64,000 nt of DNA from JALYXV01 sp963791545 (GTDB lineage Bacteria > Actinomycetota > Acidimicrobiia > Acidimicrobiales > Palsa-688). The notes beneath the pieces are model-generated. The model searched no databases and was not told where the DNA came from. It saw nothing but the letters and a program-made list of their open reading frames with translations. The translations under genes were made by a program, and so were the position numbers. Positions 56,423 to 64,000 of this stretch are shown in pieces (within the stretch, counting starts at the first letter, position 1; every line of letters begins with the position of its first letter). The DNA is taken from NCBI GenBank assembly GCA_963791545.1, contig CAWBSR010000017.1:558001-622000 (forward strand), in the 5' to 3' direction.

Positions 56423-58444
56423 CTAAGCCTCGGCTGAGAGCGACGGCCGGGCGGCCGTCGGGTCGGAGTTGTCCCGCGACGCCACCCACTCGATAACCGA
56501 CGCCACCGCCTCGTCCCGGGGGACGAAGTTGCGCTGCGACCCGTCCCGGAACCGGAACGACACCGTGCCCTTGGCCTGGTCCTCCTCGCCGGCCAGCAGC
56601 ATGAAGGGGATCTTCTGCTTCTGGGCGTTGCGGATCTTCTTCTGCATCCGCTCGTCCGACCGGTCGACGTCGACCCGCACCCGGGCCGCCTTCAGGGAAG
56701 AAGCCACCGAATCCAAGTACGGAACCTGGCCCTCGGTGATCGGGATGCCGATGACCTGGACCGGTGCCAACCAGGCCGGAAAGGCCCCGGCATAGTGCTC
56801 CACCAGGATCCCGAAGAAGCGTTCGATGGACCCGAACAGGGCCCGGTGGATCATGACGGGGCGCTTGCGGGTCCCGTCGGGGGCGTCGTACTCCAACTCG
56901 AAGCGAACCGGCAGTTGGGTATCGACCTGGATCGTCGACATCTGCCATGTCCGGCCGATGGCATCGCGGGCCTGGACCGAGATCTTGGGCCCGTAGAAGG
57001 CGGCTCCGCCCTCGTCCAGCACCAGGTCCAGGCCCGCCGCCTCGGCAGTCGTCCGCAGCGCGTCTGTCGCCGCTTCCCAGTCCTCGTCGGAGCCTGCGAA
57101 CTTTTCCTTCTCCGGACCCCGGGTGGACAGCTCGAGGTAGAAGTCGGAGAGCCCGAAGTCGGCCAGCAGGTCGAGTACGAACTGCAGCAGGCTCTTCAGC
57201 TCGCCGACCACCTGCTCCGGGGTGCAGAAGATGTGCGCATCGTCCATCGTGAGCCCCCGCACCCGGGTCAGCCCATGGATCACGCCCGACTGCTCGTAGC
57301 GGTACACGGTGCCGAACTCGAAGTACCGCCGTGGGAGTTCCCGGTACGACCGGCCCCGGTCCCGGTAGATCAGGATGTGGAACGGGCAGTTCATGGGCTT
57401 CAGGTAGTACCGGGCCCCCTCCAGCTCCATGGGCGGGTACATGTGCTCGGCGTACCAGCCGAGGTGCCCTGAGGTCTGGAACAACTGCTCCTTGGTGATG
57501 TGCGGCGTATTGACGAACTCGTAACCGGCGTCTTCGTGGCGGCGCCGGGAGTGGTCCTCCAGCACCCGGCGGATGGTGCCCCCTTTGGGGTGGAACACCG
57601 CGAGACCGCTGCCGATCTCCGGCGGGAATGAGAACAGGTCCAGCTCCGCCCCCAGCCGGCGGTGGTCCCGGCGTTCCGCTTCCGCCAGATGGGCCAGGTA
57701 CTGGTCCTGGGCCTCGCCCGAGGGCCAGGCGGTGCCGTATATGCGTTGCAACTGCGGGTTCTTCTCGCTGCCCCGCCAATAGGCGCCGGCGCTGCGCAAC
57801 AGCTTGAAGGCGGCGATGTTGCGGGTGGTGGGCAGATGGGGGCCCCGGCACAGGTCGGTCCAGACGAGCTCGCCGGTCCGGCCGTGCAGGTTGTCGTACA
57901 TGGTCAGCTCGCCCGGCCCCACCTCGACCATGGCTTCGGAATCCGAGGAAGCGCCGCCCTTGAGCCCGATCAGCTCCAACTTGTAGGGCTGGTCGGCCAG
58001 CTCGGCCCGGGCGCTCTCGTCGTCGGTGACCCGCCGGGAGAAGCGCTGGGACTGCTTGACGATCTCCCGCATCCGCTTCTCGATGGCCTTCAAGTCGTCG
58101 GGGGTGAAGGGGACCTCGACATCGAAGTCGTAGTAGAAGCCGTTCTCGATGGGGGGCCCGATGCCCAGCTTGACCCCGGGGAACAACCCCTGCACTGCCT
58201 GGGCCAGCACATGGGCCGTCGAATGGCGCAGGATGGCCAGCCCGTCGGGGCTGTCCATCGCCACCGGCTCCACCTCGTCGCCGGGCTGCAGGGGCGTGGC
58301 CAGATCCCGGAGCCGGCCCCCCATCCGGACCGCCACGATCCCCGGCAGGTTGGGAAAAAGGGAGCCCGCGGTGGCTCCGGCGTCGATGTCGCGCGTACCC
58401 GAGGTTCCGGAGAGGTCGTGCACCATTACCGAGAAGGTCGACAT
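56423..58444 (-). CDS. thrS: Threonyl-tRNA synthetase
   Basis: 673 residues charging tRNA-Thr. An N-terminal TGS domain (VMVHDLSGTSGTRDIDAGAT), the editing domain with HSTAHVLAQAV, and the class II core: motif 2 region (RELPRRYFEFGTVYRYEQSG), the zinc-binding MNCPFHILIY Cys, and motif 3 (GSIERFFGILVEHY with downstream anticodon-binding domain). It is full length. The 95-bp upstream region shared with the permease has no T-box features. A housekeeping gene. Confidence 0.97.
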   Translation of the reverse strand: MSTFSVMVHDLSGTSGTRDIDAGATAGSLFPNLPGIVAVRMGGRLRDLATPLQPGDEVEPVAMDSPDGLAILRHSTAHVLAQAVQGLFPGVKLGIGPPIENGFYYDFDVEVPFTPDDLKAIEKRMREIVKQSQRFSRRVTDDESARAELADQPYKLELIGLKGGASSDSEAMVEVGPGELTMYDNLHGRTGELVWTDLCRGPHLPTTRNIAAFKLLRSAGAYWRGSEKNPQLQRIYGTAWPSGEAQDQYLAHLAEAERRDHRRLGAELDLFSFPPEIGSGLAVFHPKGGTIRRVLEDHSRRRHEDAGYEFVNTPHITKEQLFQTSGHLGWYAEHMYPPMELEGARYYLKPMNCPFHILIYRDRGRSYRELPRRYFEFGTVYRYEQSGVIHGLTRVRGLTMDDAHIFCTPEQVVGELKSLLQFVLDLLADFGLSDFYLELSTRGPEKEKFAGSDEDWEAATDALRTTAEAAGLDLVLDEGGAAFYGPKISVQARDAIGRTWQMSTIQVDTQLPVRFELEYDAPDGTRKRPVMIHRALFGSIERFFGILVEHYAGAFPAWLAPVQVIGIPITEGQVPYLDSVASSLKAARVRVDVDRSDERMQKKIRNAQKQKIPFMLLAGEEDQAKGTVSFRFRDGSQRNFVPRDEAVASVIEWVASRDNSDPTAARPSLSAEA

Positions 58445-58539
58445 AGAAGCAACGCCAGCTTACGGTCCCGGTTTCTGACGCCCGGCCCCCTTTTCTGCCT
58501 GCCCGGTTAGAGTTCCGCGGTCCGGGATAAACGGGATCC

Positions 58540-60390
58540 ATGACCTCCATCGTCAAGCGGGTGCTACTGGGCCGGCCGCTCGCGACCCGCGAAGCCGACG
58601 AGCAACGGCTGCCCAAGCTGCTGGCGCTGCCGACCTTCTCCGCCGACGCCATCTCGTCGACCGCCTACGCCACCGAGCAGATCCTGGTGGTGCTCAGCGC
58701 GGGCGGGGCCAGCCTGGCTCTCGGGCTGGCCAAGCTGGTCCCCCTCTCACTGGTCGTGGGCGCCCTGCTGGTTGTCGTGGTCATCTCGTACCGCCAGACC
58801 ATCCACGCCTACCCGAATGGCGGGGGTAGCTACATCGTCAGCCGGGAGAACCTGGGTCGCATGCCCTCGCTGGTGGCCGCGGCCGCCTTGATGATCGACT
58901 ACGTCCTGACGGTGGCGGTGTCCATCTCGGCGGGGACGGCCGCCGTCGTGTCCCTGCCGGCGCTGCGGAGCCTGGCGCCCCGCAGCGTGCTTGTCTGCCT
59001 GGTGGCCATCGCCGTCATCACGCTGGCCAACCTGCGGGGCCTGCGGGAGTCGGGTGCCCTCTTCGCGGTCCCGACCTACACCTACATCGGGATCATGGCA
59101 CTGCTGTTGGCGTTAGGGCTGGGGCGCACCTATTTCGGCCATATCGCACCCGTGCCGTTCGACCCCAAGGCGTACACCGGCTCGCTGGTGACCGGGGGGC
59201 ACCTGGGGCTGTTCCTTTTGTTGAAGGGCTTCTCCTCGGGAGCCGTCGCCCTGACCGGCGTCGAGGCCATCTCCAACGGAGTCCCCGCCTTCAAGGCGCC
59301 GGAATCGAAGAACGCGGCCATGACGATGGCGTGGATGGGCACCATCCTGGGCGCCCTGTTCTTCGGCGTCTCGGTGCTCGGTCACCACCTTCGCCCCTAT
59401 CCCAGCCGCAACGAGACCGTCCTGTCGGAGCTGGGCCGGGTGGTGTTCGGCCCGGGCCCGCTGTACATCCTCCTCCAGGTGGCGACCGCGGCCATCTTGA
59501 CCCTGGCGGCCAACACCGCTTACGCCGACTTCCCCCGCCTGGCCAGCATCGTGGCCAAGGACGGGTTCCTCCCCAAGCAGCTGGCCCGCCGGGGCGACCG
59601 CCTTGTCTTCTCCAACGGGATCTTGACCCTGGCGGCGCTGGCCGCGGTGCTCGTCGTGGCCTTCGGCGGCAAGACCGACGCCTTGGTCCCGCTGTACGCG
59701 GTCGGTGTCTTCACCGCCTTCACACTGAGCCAGGCGGGGATGGTGCGCCACCACCGCCGGGAGCGCGAGCCCGGCTGGCAACGCAGCACGATCGTCAACG
59801 CCGTCGGGGCGGTGGCCACCGGGGTTGTAGCCATCATCGTCGCCGTCACCAAGTTCACGAGCGGCGCCTGGATACCCGTCATCGTGGTGCCCATCGTGGT
59901 GACCGGCTTCCTCCGGGTGCGGCGCTACTACGACCACCTGGAAAAGGCGCTGGCGGTGAGCCCCGAGCTGGCCCAGCCCCAGCCAGTCCGGCTCACGGCC
60001 GTTGTCATGGTCGGGCAACTCCACCGGGGCGTCCTGAACGCTTTGAACTATGCCCGGGGTATGTGCCCGGAGCGGTTGGTGGCGCTGCACGTCTGTGTCG
60101 AGGACGACGATGGCGAGAGTCTGCGCCGCCAGTGGGAAGAGCTCGCCATCGACGTCCCCCTGGAGATGGTCACGGCCCAGTACCGGGACCTGGGGGCGGT
60201 GGTGGAGGAGTACGTGGGGGAGCTACGGCAGCGCTGGCGGGACACCGAGATCACGTTCGTCACCAGCCAGTACGCGGCCGGCGGCATGTTCGACGACCTG
60301 CTCCACAACCAGAGCCTGGTGATGCTGCGCGAACAGCTGATGGTCGACTGCGGCGTGGCCGTGGTCGCGGTGCCCTACCGCATCGGCTAG
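58540..60390 (+). CDS. APC-superfamily permease, KimA-like potassium transporter
   Basis: 616 residues. FSADAISSTAYATEQILVVL is the substrate-binding first span of KimA-type permeases (D-x-x-S-S-x-x-Y). About twelve spans run to residue 470, including TGVEAISNGVPAFKAPESKN. A soluble C-terminal domain of about 140 residues (VVMVGQLHRGVLNALNYARG and on) follows, as in KimA of Bacillus (about 607 residues), a high-affinity K+/H+ symporter controlled by c-di-AMP. An amino-acid substrate cannot be excluded. It is divergent from thrS across 95 bp. Confidence 0.85.
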   Translation: MTSIVKRVLLGRPLATREADEQRLPKLLALPTFSADAISSTAYATEQILVVLSAGGASLALGLAKLVPLSLVVGALLVVVVISYRQTIHAYPNGGGSYIVSRENLGRMPSLVAAAALMIDYVLTVAVSISAGTAAVVSLPALRSLAPRSVLVCLVAIAVITLANLRGLRESGALFAVPTYTYIGIMALLLALGLGRTYFGHIAPVPFDPKAYTGSLVTGGHLGLFLLLKGFSSGAVALTGVEAISNGVPAFKAPESKNAAMTMAWMGTILGALFFGVSVLGHHLRPYPSRNETVLSELGRVVFGPGPLYILLQVATAAILTLAANTAYADFPRLASIVAKDGFLPKQLARRGDRLVFSNGILTLAALAAVLVVAFGGKTDALVPLYAVGVFTAFTLSQAGMVRHHRREREPGWQRSTIVNAVGAVATGVVAIIVAVTKFTSGAWIPVIVVPIVVTGFLRVRRYYDHLEKALAVSPELAQPQPVRLTAVVMVGQLHRGVLNALNYARGMCPERLVALHVCVEDDDGESLRRQWEELAIDVPLEMVTAQYRDLGAVVEEYVGELRQRWRDTEITFVTSQYAAGGMFDDLLHNQSLVMLREQLMVDCGVAVVAVPYRIG

Positions 60391-60531
60391 CGCCGGCGGT
60401 GGCAGGCACGAGCCACGGCGGTCAGTGGGCATGGCAGGCCCGCCGTAACTTCCTTGCCCGCATCCCCCCTAGTGCCCGCGGTTACTGTCGGGTAGCTTTC
60501 CTGCTTCTGAATTGCCGCAAAGGGGGGAAAC

Positions 60532-60668
60532 ATGCCAGATCCGGACAATTACAGCCGGCGGGCCTTCTTGGCACGTGTCGGGATATTGGGGGCGGTCGTC
60601 GCGGCAGGTGGGGCGGCGGCCGCGGTTCCGGTGCTGGCCAAGTCCTCCAAGAGCGGCACGGCAGCCCG
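60532..60668 (+). pseudogene. Tat-signal small subunit, N-terminal part before frameshift
   Basis: ATG 60532 has AAAGGGGGG four bases upstream. The peptide is a clean Tat signal: NYSRRAFLARVGILGAVVAA then GGAAAAVPVLA. At about 60658-60668 coding passes into another frame (SPPINGATSLPALVDLL). Adding one base after 60662 joins the parts as KSGTA-SPPINGATS. Unless repaired, the signal is cut off from the mature protein. Confidence 0.7.
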
Positions 60669-61460
60669 CCGATCAACGGTGCCACCTCGTTGCCGGCATT
60701 GGTCGACCTCTTGCGGCCCGCCCTCGACAATCTGGCCCATGACACCCTGACGGGCCTGGCCGTGTTTGCCTTGCCCGGCCCCGACCCGTGGTCGAAAGCC
60801 CAGGGGGCGAGCCACCACTTGCCGGGGGCGGTCCAGTCCCGGGGGGCGGGCTTCATGACCGAGGCCCTCGACCACTTCGTCCCCTTCCCCGACCAGTTGG
60901 CCCGGCCCCTGGCCGCCGCCTTCTCGACCGCCCTGGCCGACATCGCCCTGCCCTTGCCCAACCCGCTCGGGATCCTCCCCGTCCAGTTGGTGGACAACGT
61001 CGACAAGGCGTTGTCGTTCCTGCTGCAGAACGACCAGACCATCCCGCTGTCGGTGGCGGTGGCCATGCTTTTGAACCTCCTTGCCACCCGGGTCAACCCG
61101 ACCTCGGTGAAGCCGGGCTCGGCGTTGGGGCCATTCTCCCGGCTGTCATACGCCGAGAAGGCTCAGGCGTTCAAGCTGCTGGAAGAGACCGAGTCCGATT
61201 TGGTGAGCGCCCTCGACCTGCAGCTGCCGGCACCGTTGCGGGGGTCGGTGTCGGGCGTGCTCAAGTTCGTCGGGGGGTCACTGCTGGAGTTCACCGCCTT
61301 CGGCAACTACGCCGAGTGGGCTGTGTTCGACAGGGCGACCCGGCGACTGACGGGACGCCCCGTGGGCTGGGAGCTGTCGGGATACTCGCCCAATGGGATC
61401 GTCGATGGCTGGGACGACTTCAAGGGGTATTACCAGGGCCGCCAATCGGTGGCGGACTGA
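60663..61460 (+). CDS. Small-subunit-like partner of GMC dehydrogenase (mature part)
   Basis: About 265 residues with no start codon of its own before TTG 60690, so it is the continuation of the Tat-signal frame. It is mainly helical (LPALVDLLRPALDNLAHDTL; QAFKLLEETESDLVSALDLQ; SGYSPNGIVDGWDDFKGYYQ). The end ends 16 bp before the GMC gene. In FAD-dependent sugar dehydrogenases, a small Tat-signal subunit carries a signal-less catalytic subunit across the membrane. Position and signal fit that role; the sequence family is not certain. Confidence 0.65.
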   Translation, partial: SPPINGATSLPALVDLLRPALDNLAHDTLTGLAVFALPGPDPWSKAQGASHHLPGAVQSRGAGFMTEALDHFVPFPDQLARPLAAAFSTALADIALPLPNPLGILPVQLVDNVDKALSFLLQNDQTIPLSVAVAMLLNLLATRVNPTSVKPGSALGPFSRLSYAEKAQAFKLLEETESDLVSALDLQLPAPLRGSVSGVLKFVGGSLLEFTAFGNYAEWAVFDRATRRLTGRPVGWELSGYSPNGIVDGWDDFKGYYQGRQSVAD

Positions 61461-61476
61461 GCGGGGGGAAGCCGAC

Positions 61477-63252
61477 ATGCGCGACGTGATCATCATCGGA
61501 GCCGGCGGTGGCGGCGCGGTGGCCGCCAAGGAGCTGGCGGGACGGGGCCTCGACGTCCTGGTCCTGGAGGCGGGCCCGCGGTGGGGGAAGCCCCGAGAGC
61601 AGTGGACCCACTTCGAGAACGATGCCAACAACCCCCTCAACGGCTATTTCCGCTTCGGTCCTGGCGACCGGACCAAGCCGTGGTGGTTCCGGGAAACGCC
61701 GCAGAACTCTTTCCTGTGGCAGCTCTCCGGCGTCGGAGGCACGACCCAGCACTACTACGGCAACTGCCCCCGGGCCTACCCGGGGGTGTTCACCGGCTAT
61801 GCCGGGGCCGACGCCGCGGCCTACGACACCGGTCACCGATTTCCCTTCACCTACGGCGAGTTGGTGCCCTACTACCAGTGGGTCGAGGCCACCCTGCCGG
61901 TGCAGACGGCGGCCATGGGGACCAAGGAGCGGGTCTTTTTCGACGGGTGCGAGAAGCTGGGCATCCCCGTGCAGGCGACCAAGACGACCCACCACAGCTG
62001 CTACCGGCCCCAGGAGAACGCAATCCTGCAGCCCGGAGGTACCGCGGGTCGGACCTCCAACCGGTCCCAGCTGTTCCACCCGACCGCCACCGGGTGCACA
62101 TTCTGCGGGTTCTGCTTCCAGGGATGCATGGAGCCCATCAACGCTCCCCGGAACCTGTTCGCCAAGCGCTCCACCGACAACAGCTACTTCCCCATGGCGA
62201 TGACTGCCGATGCCTGGACGACGTCGGGCAAGGCGGTGACGCTGGTCACCGATGCCTTCGCCACCAGGATCCACCACCAGGTGCACGGCGGCCAGACGGT
62301 GGCGACCGGCGTCAGCTGGCGGGACACCAACACCGGCCACGTCTCCCGTGAAGACTCCAAGGTGGTCGTCATGGCGGGGGGGACCACCGAGAATCCGAGG
62401 CTGTGGTTCAACAGCGGGCTCCCCAACCCGAACGGCTGGGTGGGCCGGGGCTACACCGACCACTATTTCGACTGGCTCATCGGGTTGTTCGACAAGGACA
62501 CCAGGTCCTCCAAAGGCGTCGGCTCCTCGGCGCGGGTGGACTTCCCGGGTCGGGGTGGATTGGAGAACGTGGGGCTGCCCCCAGCCCTGGAAGCATTCAC
62601 CATGGGCTTCAGCGACAGCGGCATACGGGGCCAGTACACCAACGGGCCCGATCTACGAGGGCTGTGGGACGGCCCGGCCGGGCGGATGTACGGTGAGGAG
62701 CTGAAAGACGCCATGATCAATGGCATCGACCGCCTGCTCAACGTGCTCGTCATCACCGACGACGACGTGGAGGCCCAGAACCGGGTCACCCTGTCCGCCT
62801 TCCCCGCCGATGAGCACGGACCGGTGGCCAAGGTCGAGTTTCATCAGCGAGCCCGTTCCCCCCGCACCCATGCCAACCGGGAGTTCCTGGCCAACCAGGC
62901 GGCCAAGCTGCTGCGCGGTGCCGGAGCCAAGAAGGTGATCCGGCTGAACTGGCCGCCGCTTATCCTGCACGTCCAATCGACTATGCGGATGGGATTGTCG
63001 GCCGCCAACTCGGTGCTCGACGCCAACGGCGAGGCCCGGTGGGTCAAGCATTTGTTCATCGCCGACAACTCGGCGCTGTCCAACGCCCTCGGCGGTCCCA
63101 ACCCGACGCTGACCAACCAGGCGTTGGCCACGCGGACCTCGGAAAAGATCTTCCGCACCTACTTCGGCGGCGATCCCTGGGTCGGTCACGAGTCGCCGGT
63201 GACCTCGATCGACAACAAGGTCACCATGGCGGTGCTCAGCCGGGGGCTGTAG
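61477..63252 (+). CDS. GMC oxidoreductase, FAD-dependent sugar/alcohol dehydrogenase-like
   Basis: 591 residues. DVIIIGAGGGGAVAAKELAG is the FAD-binding GxGxxG, and SGVGGTTQHYYGNCPRAYPG the second flavin loop. The C-terminal HVQSTMRMGLSAANSVLDAN and NALGGPNPTLTNQALATRTS carry the catalytic His/Asn region. A cysteine cluster CTFCGFCFQGC (C-x2-C-x2-C-x3-C), as seen in Fe-S-bearing GMC enzymes, lies near residue 206. It has no signal peptide, matching export with the Tat-signal partner upstream. ATG 61477 has GGGGGGAA nearby. It probably oxidises a sugar or alcohol outside the cell. Confidence 0.88.
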   Translation: MRDVIIIGAGGGGAVAAKELAGRGLDVLVLEAGPRWGKPREQWTHFENDANNPLNGYFRFGPGDRTKPWWFRETPQNSFLWQLSGVGGTTQHYYGNCPRAYPGVFTGYAGADAAAYDTGHRFPFTYGELVPYYQWVEATLPVQTAAMGTKERVFFDGCEKLGIPVQATKTTHHSCYRPQENAILQPGGTAGRTSNRSQLFHPTATGCTFCGFCFQGCMEPINAPRNLFAKRSTDNSYFPMAMTADAWTTSGKAVTLVTDAFATRIHHQVHGGQTVATGVSWRDTNTGHVSREDSKVVVMAGGTTENPRLWFNSGLPNPNGWVGRGYTDHYFDWLIGLFDKDTRSSKGVGSSARVDFPGRGGLENVGLPPALEAFTMGFSDSGIRGQYTNGPDLRGLWDGPAGRMYGEELKDAMINGIDRLLNVLVITDDDVEAQNRVTLSAFPADEHGPVAKVEFHQRARSPRTHANREFLANQAAKLLRGAGAKKVIRLNWPPLILHVQSTMRMGLSAANSVLDANGEARWVKHLFIADNSALSNALGGPNPTLTNQALATRTSEKIFRTYFGGDPWVGHESPVTSIDNKVTMAVLSRGL

Positions 63253-63282
63253 GGGGTCCTTCGGCCTAAACTGGGCGCCAAG

Positions 63283-64000
63283 ATGAGGCCCCGGGTCGGT
63301 ATAACCAGCACACCGACCCTGTACCTGGATCGCCACATCGACCGGATCAGCCGGTGGTACGTGGAGGCCGTGCTGGGCGCCGGAGGGCTGCCGTTGGTCC
63401 TGCCGACCATGGCACCCGACGACGCCGAAGAGGTTTTGTCGGGCCTGGACGCCCTGCTCCTCACCGGCGGCGGTGACGTGGATCCGGCGCGCTACGGCGA
63501 GCAACCGGTTCCCGAGGTGTATGGCGTGGACCCGGCGCGCGACGACTGGGAACTGGCCCTGGTGCGGGCCGCCGACCGACATCCCATCCTCGGAGTGTGC
63601 CGGGGCGCCCAGTTGCTCAACGTGGCCGCGGGCGGGACCTTGATCCAGCACCTCTCGTCCACCGCCGCCGCCCACCGGCTCCGGGAGCGAGATCAGGAGG
63701 TGGTGCACGACGTCGACGTCGACCCCGACAGCCTCCTGGCCGGGATCGTGGGCCAGCCCCGCCTGGGCGTCAACTCGATCCACCACCAGGCGGTCAAGCG
63801 GGTGGGGGAGGGTTTCCGGGCCGTGGCCTGGGCGGCCGACGGCGTCGTCGAGGCCATTGAGCGCAGCGACGGGGCGCCCGTCGTCGCGATCCAGTGGCAC
63901 CCCGAGTCGCTGACCTACCTTGCCCCCCACCGGCACTTGTTCGGTTGGTTGACCCGGTGTGCGGCACCGGGGCGGCGACCTGGCTTGATCAGGGTGACCG
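63283..64000 (+). CDS. Peptidase C26, gamma-glutamyl-GABA hydrolase-like (partial)
   Basis: ATG 63283 opens a class I glutamine-amidotransferase-like protein that runs off the window end after 239 codons. VGITSTPTLYLDR is the N-terminal strand, DALLLTGGGDVDPARYG is typical of PuuD-type enzymes, GVCRGAQLLNVAAGGTLIQH holds the catalytic Cys, and IQWHPESL the His/Glu pair. It would hydrolyse gamma-glutamyl-GABA or a related gamma-glutamyl compound. The domain is complete; only the tail is missing. It follows the GMC gene by 30 bp. Confidence 0.88.
   Translation, partial: MRPRVGITSTPTLYLDRHIDRISRWYVEAVLGAGGLPLVLPTMAPDDAEEVLSGLDALLLTGGGDVDPARYGEQPVPEVYGVDPARDDWELALVRAADRHPILGVCRGAQLLNVAAGGTLIQHLSSTAAAHRLRERDQEVVHDVDVDPDSLLAGIVGQPRLGVNSIHHQAVKRVGEGFRAVAWAADGVVEAIERSDGAPVVAIQWHPESLTYLAPHRHLFGWLTRCAAPGRRPGLIRVT

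Noticed and set aside
58445..58539. T-box leader before thrS
   Set aside because: The shared 95-bp region is too short and lacks the T-box sequence and a specifier hairpin.

Overview
This is a high-GC, gene-dense chromosomal window. It looks like an actinobacterium, most likely Acidimicrobiia or a relative. The evidence is F420 genes (cofD, cofE), the actinobacterial families DUF3499 and DUF5719, a gene order recalling the manB/fbiAB neighbourhood of mycobacteria, many GTG and TTG starts, and many 4-base ATGA/GTGA stop-start overlaps. No rRNA, tRNA, prophage, insertion sequence or CRISPR array was seen. All calls come from reading the sequence; no database search was run.

Layout. 1-10.2 kb: sugar-nucleotide and glycan genes (GT2 and GT4 glycosyltransferases, a sugar-phosphate nucleotidyltransferase, GalE-like and RMD-like epimerases) around cofED. 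10.2-13.1 kb: the tldD/tldE peptidase pair. 13.2-19.3 kb: a giant membrane GT2, a DUF5719 protein and a thioredoxin-like protein. 19.3-19.6 kb: a repeat-rich convergent spacer. 19.6-29.2 kb: ftsH, DUF3499, a CAAX protease, a GT-C-like membrane protein, and a phosphomannomutase/Trm112/SIS-isomerase set. 30-37.2 kb: hpf, a NarL-type regulator, secA, prfB, ftsE and ftsX. 37.3-40.5 kb: a broken GH15 glucosidase and an alpha/beta hydrolase. 40.7-43.7 kb: an Nramp-like transporter, a soluble MgtE/CBS partner and a leader with a 22-codon ORF. 43.7-50.9 kb, minus strand: CcdA, a DipZ-type thioredoxin, a NuoF-like flavoprotein, ApbE, a phosphoesterase and a DUF885 protein. 51-53 kb: ATP-dependent DNA ligase and a lipoprotein. 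53.1-56.4 kb: two Tat-type ferritin-like proteins, a VOC protein, a ferredoxin and a ferric-reductase-like cytochrome. 56.4-64 kb: thrS, a KimA-like permease, a two-subunit GMC dehydrogenase and a partial peptidase C26.

How they work together. The nucleotidyltransferase, phosphomannomutase, SIS isomerase, epimerases and glycosyltransferases form a plausible route from hexose phosphates to mannose- or deoxyhexose-containing surface glycans. SecA, FtsEX, FtsH and HPF are housekeeping. The NuoF-like/ApbE/thioredoxin/CcdA operon and the ferredoxin/ferric-reductase pair look like accessory electron-transfer and thiol-redox modules.

Most unusual. Short tandem repeats, often with a 9-bp unit, have expanded inside many unrelated genes. 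Four genes carry single-base breaks; one lies in a C-tract inside such a repeat in the GH15 gene, beside a perfect 14-bp AT-rich inverted repeat. The window therefore either shows unusually active repeat slippage, possibly contingency loci, or contains assembly indels at repeats. Raw-read checks would decide.
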